From Streptomyces thinghirensis (GTDB taxonomy: Bacteria > Actinomycetota > Actinomycetia > Streptomycetales > Streptomycetaceae), in contig JAKFGP010000014.1 in assembly GCA_021502835.1 (NCBI GenBank), positions 1-64,000 of the forward strand: a DNA stretch of 64,000 nucleotides. Reading direction: 5' to 3'. Below are positions 59,978 to 64,000 of the stretch, in pieces. Both the position numbers and the translations under genes were made by a program. The notes beneath the pieces were generated by a model. That model saw only the letters and a list, made by a program, of their open reading frames with translations, was not told the DNA's origin and did not search any database. Each line of letters opens with the position of its first letter. Positions within the stretch are counted from its first letter, which is position 1.

Positions 59978-60894
59978 TCAGGTGGCCCGGAGAGGTAGGC
60001 GGGCGCCGCTGGTGCTGCGGCGGGCGCCTTCACAGCGCCGTTCCAGCAGCGTGCGGCGCGGCGCAGCGTTTCTGAGCCGTCCTCGGCCCCTCCGGGAAGC
60101 GCTCCTTCCTGGCGGCGCCGAGACTGAGGCTGCCGTAGGGCCCGGAGCCGAGGAACACCGGCATGGCGACCGTGCCGATACCGGCGTCGTACTCACCGAC
60201 CGTCCAGGCGTAGCCCTGCGCGCGGACCTGGCGGAACTCGCGCTCCAGCTGATCGGGGTCGGTGACCAGTGCGCTCGGTGAAGTGGTTCATGTGGGGGCG
60301 CCCAGCGTGAAGAGCCGGTGGCGCTGGTCGTCGGGCAGGAAGGCGTAGAACGACTTGCTGGTGGCGCCCGCGTGCGCCGGGTACAGCTCGCCGACCAGCG
60401 GGTAGTAGCGCAGCGGCCCCTCCTCGCCCTCTCGACGGCCGCGACGCAGCGCATGTGGAAGCTGACGGGCAGGGGCAGAAGAGCACCGTGTCGCCGGTCG
60501 CCGCCCGCAAGTCCTGGGAGGTACCGGTTCCGGCGAGCAGTTCCAGGGAGCCCGAGCGTTCTCAGAGGTGGCCCAGGCGCAGGGGCGGCCGGGCTGATGC
60601 GGTAACGGCGGGTCGCCGGGTCGGAGACCAGGGAAGCCGCGGCCCGCGAGCGTGGACTGCAGCCGCTGGGCGACCGAGGTGTCCCAGCCGATCCTCGGCG
60701 GCGATCTCCGTCACGCCCCAGTCGGGCCGGGTGCGCTCGAACGCCAGCAGCACCAGCAGGGCGCGGTCGACGGTCTGCGACCCCGGCCGGGGCCCCGCGG
60801 GTCCGCGGCTGAACGGGCCGAATCGGCCACGGCGGCTCCTCCTCTCACTGGTGCGCCCTACCTGCTCGCGCCGTTGCCCCGTGTATCTCACCAT
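59978..60894 (-). CDS. IclR-family regulator
   Basis: About 290 residues. The N-terminal winged helix reads GSQTVDRALLVLLAFERTRP then DWGVTEIAAELGWDTSVAQR with LQSTLAGRGFLVSDPATRRY. The effector domain includes GDTVLFCLPVSFHMRCVAAV, GPLRYYPLVGELYPAHAGAT then SKSFYAFLPDDQRHRLF, and GYAWTVGEYDAGIGTVAMPV. ATG 60894. It is divergent from the DUF1177 operon, and a pair of direct repeats lies between them, so it most likely regulates that operon in response to a small acid or ureide. About nine frameshifts. Confidence 0.85.
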
Positions 60895-60905
60895 TCAGAC
60901 CCTGA

Positions 60906-60936
60906 TTGCAGATAACGGAAACAGTTGCGGAGAACG
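60906..60936. promoter_or_regulatory. Direct repeats, IclR site candidate
   Basis: TTGCAGATAACG (60906-60917) and TTGCGGAGAACG (60925-60936) agree at 10 of 12 bases with a 19-base period, between the divergent IclR and DUF1177 starts. Pattern: TTGCnGAnAACG. Confidence 0.55.
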
Positions 60937-60996
60937 TTAGTCGATCCCGAACCTGCTGTCAGCACCGTCCCAGGTGCGGATCAGGAGAACTGGCCC

Positions 60997-61970
60997 ATGC
61001 TGGAAGTACGTCCCGGACCTCGTGGATCTGCTGGACGCATCCCGACGTCGACGGCAAGCGCGTCGCCGCCCACCTCGACTCCGTGGCGGGGCCCGAGGGC
61101 TCCGGCGCCGAGGTCACCACTGTCACCGGCGAGCGCGGCTCGACGGCCCCGTGCTCGTGCGGGTGCCGGGCAGCGACGACCAGTTCCCGCGGCGGCTCGG
61201 CGCGCACCCCTCGGCGTGGTGGGGCGGCTCGGCGGCATCGGGGCACGCCCGGAGATGACCGGCCTGGTCTCCGACGCGGACGGCGCGGTCGCGGCGCTCG
61301 CCACCGCGGCCAAGTCCTCGACATGCCGCCGCGGAGACGCTCGAAGGCGATGTGATCACCGCCACGCACATCTGCCCGAACGCCCCGACTGCACCCGGCA
61401 CGACCCGGTGCCGTTCATGGACTCGCCCGTCGACATCGCGACCATGAACCGGCACGAGGTCACCGGCGAGATGGAGGCCGCGCTCTCCGTCGACACCACT
61501 CAAGGGCAACCGGATCATCAACCACAGGGGCCTCGCCCCGTCGCCCACCGTCAAGGAGGGGCTGGTGCTCAAGGTGAGCGAGCGGCTGGGGAGCTGCTGG
61601 CCGTGGCAGGACCGGCTGAGCCGTTGGTCACGCACCCGGTGACCACTCCAGGACATCACCCCGTACGGTATCGGGGTACATCACATCAATTCGATCCCGC
61701 AGCCGGCCACGCGATTGCGCGGCTCCGGTCGTCGGGCCATGCGATCACCCCCGCCTCGGCGGGTGCCCGGCTTGCCAGACGCCCGGGCGCGAGCCACGAG
61801 ACCGGACATCGCGGCGGCGGCCCGGTTCGCCGTCGAGACCGCCAAGGCCTACGGCGGCGGACGCCTCGACTTCCACGACGACCAGGAGTTCGACGCGCTC
61901 GTGTCCCGTTACGGCTCCCCGACCCCACCTGCAGACCTTCGGCTGCGAACCCGGGAGTCGTGGATCATAG
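60997..61970 (+). CDS. DUF1177 family protein
   Basis: About 320 residues: LKYVPDLVDLLDHPDVDGKR then VAAHLDSVAGPEGSGAEVTT, LGVVGRLGGIGARPEMTGLV, GDVITATHICPNAPT-type text, DPVPFMDSPVDIATMNRHEV, LSVDTTKGNRIINHRGLALS, TQDITPYGNGVHHINSILQP and TGASHETDIAAAARFAVETA, which together match DUF1177. The conserved H-I-C-P-N-A-P and M-D-S-P-V-D strings suggest an enzyme, but none is assigned. ATG 60997 has AGGAG upstream. The TAG stop at 61968-61970 touches the permease GTG at 61971. About nine frameshifts. Confidence 0.85.
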
Positions 61971-63386
61971 GTGGCTGCGGCACAAGAACACCGCCGAGGA
62001 GGGGGCGGCGCCGCGGCTGTGGGCAGCGACGACTACGCCCTGTCCCGCGTTCCGGCGCCATGCTGCTCGGCTGCCGGAATGATGCTGCTCCAGTGGCTCG
62101 CGCAGCCGGCTCCGACCCCGCAGTTCACTCCTCTGCGCCACCACCGGCGGGGCATGTCCTTCGGCGACGCGTTCCTGCGTTCACCCTCGGCGCGGGTGAC
62201 CTGGAGGTCGTGATCTCGCGATCGGGCTGGCCGGCATGCGCGGAGGGGCTCGCGACCCCGCTGCTCACCCGCTGGGGCCGGCTTCGGCCGCAACGGCTCG
62301 GCCCTGGTCAGCCTGGTCATCTCGGCTCAGTCCCGTCGGCTGTCTTCTGGCGTCCAGAACACGATCTTCGGCGACAGCGTGTCCGCGCTCGTCGGCGGTC
62401 CCCTCCCTGGTTGTGGTGCATGGCCGCCGGTTTCGCCATCACCGTCCTGGTGATCTTCGGCTTCCGGTACATGGGCCGTCTTCGCGAAGATCGTCACCCC
62501 CTTGCGCCTCTTCGCGATGGTCGCCTGGTCGGTCACCGACGCGCTGAGCGACCACTGCCGTCCGAGCCGATCAATCCCGAGCGCCCGGCGAGACCCATCC
62601 CGCTCAAGCCGTCGCCGCGACCGCCATCGCGGGCGGTTTCATGACCGGCGCGATCGTCTCCCCGGAGGATGGACCTCGCTACAACCGCAAGGGCAGTCAC
62701 GTCTTCCCGCAGAGCGCTGTTTGATGATCCTCTCCGAGTACATCGTCGGCATGACCGGCGTCCTCCTCGGCCACATGGTCGGCAGCGGCCAGGTCTCCCA
62801 GATCGTGCCTCCACCTCCGGCGTCTTCGGCGTGCTGGTCGTCCTGATGTCCACGGGCGAAGATCAACGACCGGAACCTGTACGGCTCCTCGCTCGGCGTC
62901 AGTCAATCTCTTCCAGGTCGTCTTCAAGAAGCGCGTGCACCGAGGCGCGCGGTCACCATCGTCCTCGGCATCGCCGGCACCGTCCCGTCCGCCGTCGGCA
63001 TCATGAGCCACTTCACCGACTTCCTATCCGTGCTGGCGCTCGCCATCCCGCCGGTGGGCGGCATCATCGTCGCCGAGTACGGTGGTGCGCCGTATGCGCG
63101 CACCCCTGGGACGCCACCTCGCGAGGCGCAGACCCCGCTCCGCCACCCTCGCCGACCTGGGTGCCGATGTCCCTGGTCATCTGGGCCCTCCGCCTTCTGC
63201 GTCGGCAAGTTCTACGACGGCGGCATCCCGGCCCCGAACTCCCTGCTGACCGCCTTCGTCCTCTACAGCGTCCTCGGTCTCGCCGGCTGATCAGGGACGG
63301 CCGGCACCACCACCCTCGACGACGACGACGACGCCGCCGACCGCACCCCGGCCGCGTCCGGCAACCGCCCCGTAGTACACCGCTGA
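61971..63386 (+). CDS. NCS1-family permease (cytosine permease-like)
   Basis: About 470 residues, twelve helices: VGSDDYALSRVPRAWR-type start, TLAATIGVGMSFGDAFLAFT-like helix 1 region, LEVVIFAIGLAGMREGLATP with LLTRWVGFGRNGSALVSLVI, VQNTIFGDSVSALVGGPSWL, WCMAAGFAITVLVIFGFRYM, TAIAGGFMTGAIVSPEMTRY, MILSEYIVGMTGVLLGHMVG and HFTDFLSVLALAIPPVGGII. This is the CodB-like branch of NCS1, importing nucleobases or hydantoin-like rings. GTG 61971 directly follows the DUF1177 stop. About fifteen frameshifts. Confidence 0.85.
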
Positions 63387-64000
63387 GCACCACCGACCCG
63401 CTCCGCCTCCGAGGAAGCGCAGCGCAGTCGTCGACCTGTGCGCGGAGCTGATCCGGTTTCGACACTACCAACCCCACCAGCGACGAGCGGGCCTGCGCCG
63501 ACTGGGTCCAGGTCCGTCTCAGCTAGCGCCGCCTCCCGCCCCGAGCTGGTGGAGAGCGCCCCGGGCCGCGCCAACGTCGTCGCCCGCATCCCCGGCGCCG
63601 ACCTGGCCCTGGGGCGCCTTCCGTTGGTCCACGGCCACCTGGATCGCCGTACTGGCCGACCCGGTCAGGAATGGCAGGTGCTGCCGTTCTCCGAGAGATC
63701 CGCGACGGCTACCAGGGCTGCGGCGCCATCGACATGAAGGACACCGGTGGCCGCCAGCTGGCCACCGCCCGGCACTTCACCCGCACCGGCACCCGGCCGG
63801 CCCCGCGAGATCGTCCTCACTTCCTCGCCGACGAGGAGGCGGGCGGCAGGATCGACGCCCACTGGCTGGTCGAGCACCGGCCCGAGCTGTTCGCGGGCGT
63901 CACCGAGGCGATCGGCGAGGGCGGCGGCTTCAGCTACGCCCCTCGACGACACCCGGCGCCTGTACCCGATCGAGAACGCCTAGCGCGGCATGGCGTGGAT
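63383..64000 (+). CDS. M20-family (ArgE/DapE-like) peptidase, 5' part
   Basis: The first 200 or so residues of a metallo-amidohydrolase: DLCAELIRFDTTNPTSDERA then CADWVQVRLSE, ELVESAPGRANVVARIPGAD, PLVHGHLDVVPADP-like text with the metal-binding H-G-H-L-D, GAIDMKDTVA, and TFLADEEAGGKYGAHWLVEH with the catalytic E-E. M20 enzymes split acyl-amino acids or N-carbamoyl compounds. The gene runs past the right edge. The start codon seems damaged (CTG at 63383 overlapping the permease TGA; ATGAGC would be expected). It belongs to the DUF1177-permease operon. About eight frameshifts. Confidence 0.85.

Overview
The window is high-GC actinobacterial chromosome, almost certainly Streptomyces. Third positions are dominated by G and C, GTG starts are common, stop/start overlaps of the ATGA and GTGA type are frequent, and many proteins match typical streptomycete families: ECF and SigB/F-type sigma factors with their anti-sigma partners, a Lys/Ala/Pro-rich winged-helix protein, SCO0607-type lipoprotein, Ku, GH25 lysozyme and FBP zinc-finger protein. 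I see no phage, transposase, rRNA, tRNA or CRISPR array.

The most important general property is that nearly every gene is cut by single-base insertions or deletions. The homology runs on across the frame changes over full family length, and catalytic motifs are kept, so most of these look like sequence errors rather than real pseudogenes. Coordinates below are therefore given for the reconstructed gene, spanning several frames. The damage is uneven: phosphoketolase (17.3-19.7 kb) is shifted every 50-150 bases, whereas the antiporter gene at 24.5-26.0 kb reads through 485 codons with no break. Two places look like real or assembly deletions: a head-to-head junction of two 5'-truncated genes near 8.0 kb, and a transporter that keeps only its first and last helices near 45.75 kb.

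Layout. 0-5 kb: fasciclin lipoprotein end, OmpR-type regulator, Baeyer-Villiger type monooxygenase coupled to a beta-propeller protein. 5-13.8 kb: flavodoxin-like protein, cardiolipin synthase-like enzyme, acetyltransferases, SigK/RskA-like pair, and an MFS exporter with its TetR regulator and tandem operators. 13.8-17 kb: a persulfide-handling module (rhodanese, CstR-type sensor, TauE exporter, CstB-like dioxygenase-rhodanese) with ATACCCCCGGGGGTAT-like boxes. 17.3-22.1 kb: phosphoketolase overlapping a GH65 phosphorylase. 23-26 kb: arginine deiminase and antiporter. 26-31 kb: DMT transporter, winged-helix protein, lipoprotein, coiled-coil protein, DUF488, acetyltransferase, FBP protein. 31-39.8 kb: TetR/SGNH hydrolase, glutamine amidotransferase, amidohydrolase with TetR facing an NCS1 permease, methyltransferase, FemAB. 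40-45 kb: Ku and a general-stress block (SigB/F-type sigma, MEDS/ATPase anti-sigma, STAS antagonist, PRC-barrel, Dps). 45-54 kb: membrane proteins, FMN reductase, ECF sigma factor, methyltransferase, hydrolases, GH25, TIGR01777 epimerase. 54-57 kb: a thiol-redox module (CcdA, DsbA-like, CPVCN membrane protein). 57-59.9 kb: PhzF facing LysR, then peptidase E. 60-64 kb: IclR facing a DUF1177 / NCS1 permease / M20 peptidase operon that runs off the right edge.

Working together: stress defence is the recurrent theme (persulfide detoxification, general-stress sigma switch with Dps, periplasmic disulfide handling, DNA end joining), next to two nucleobase-type uptake loci and a phosphate-dependent sugar route (GH65 plus phosphoketolase).
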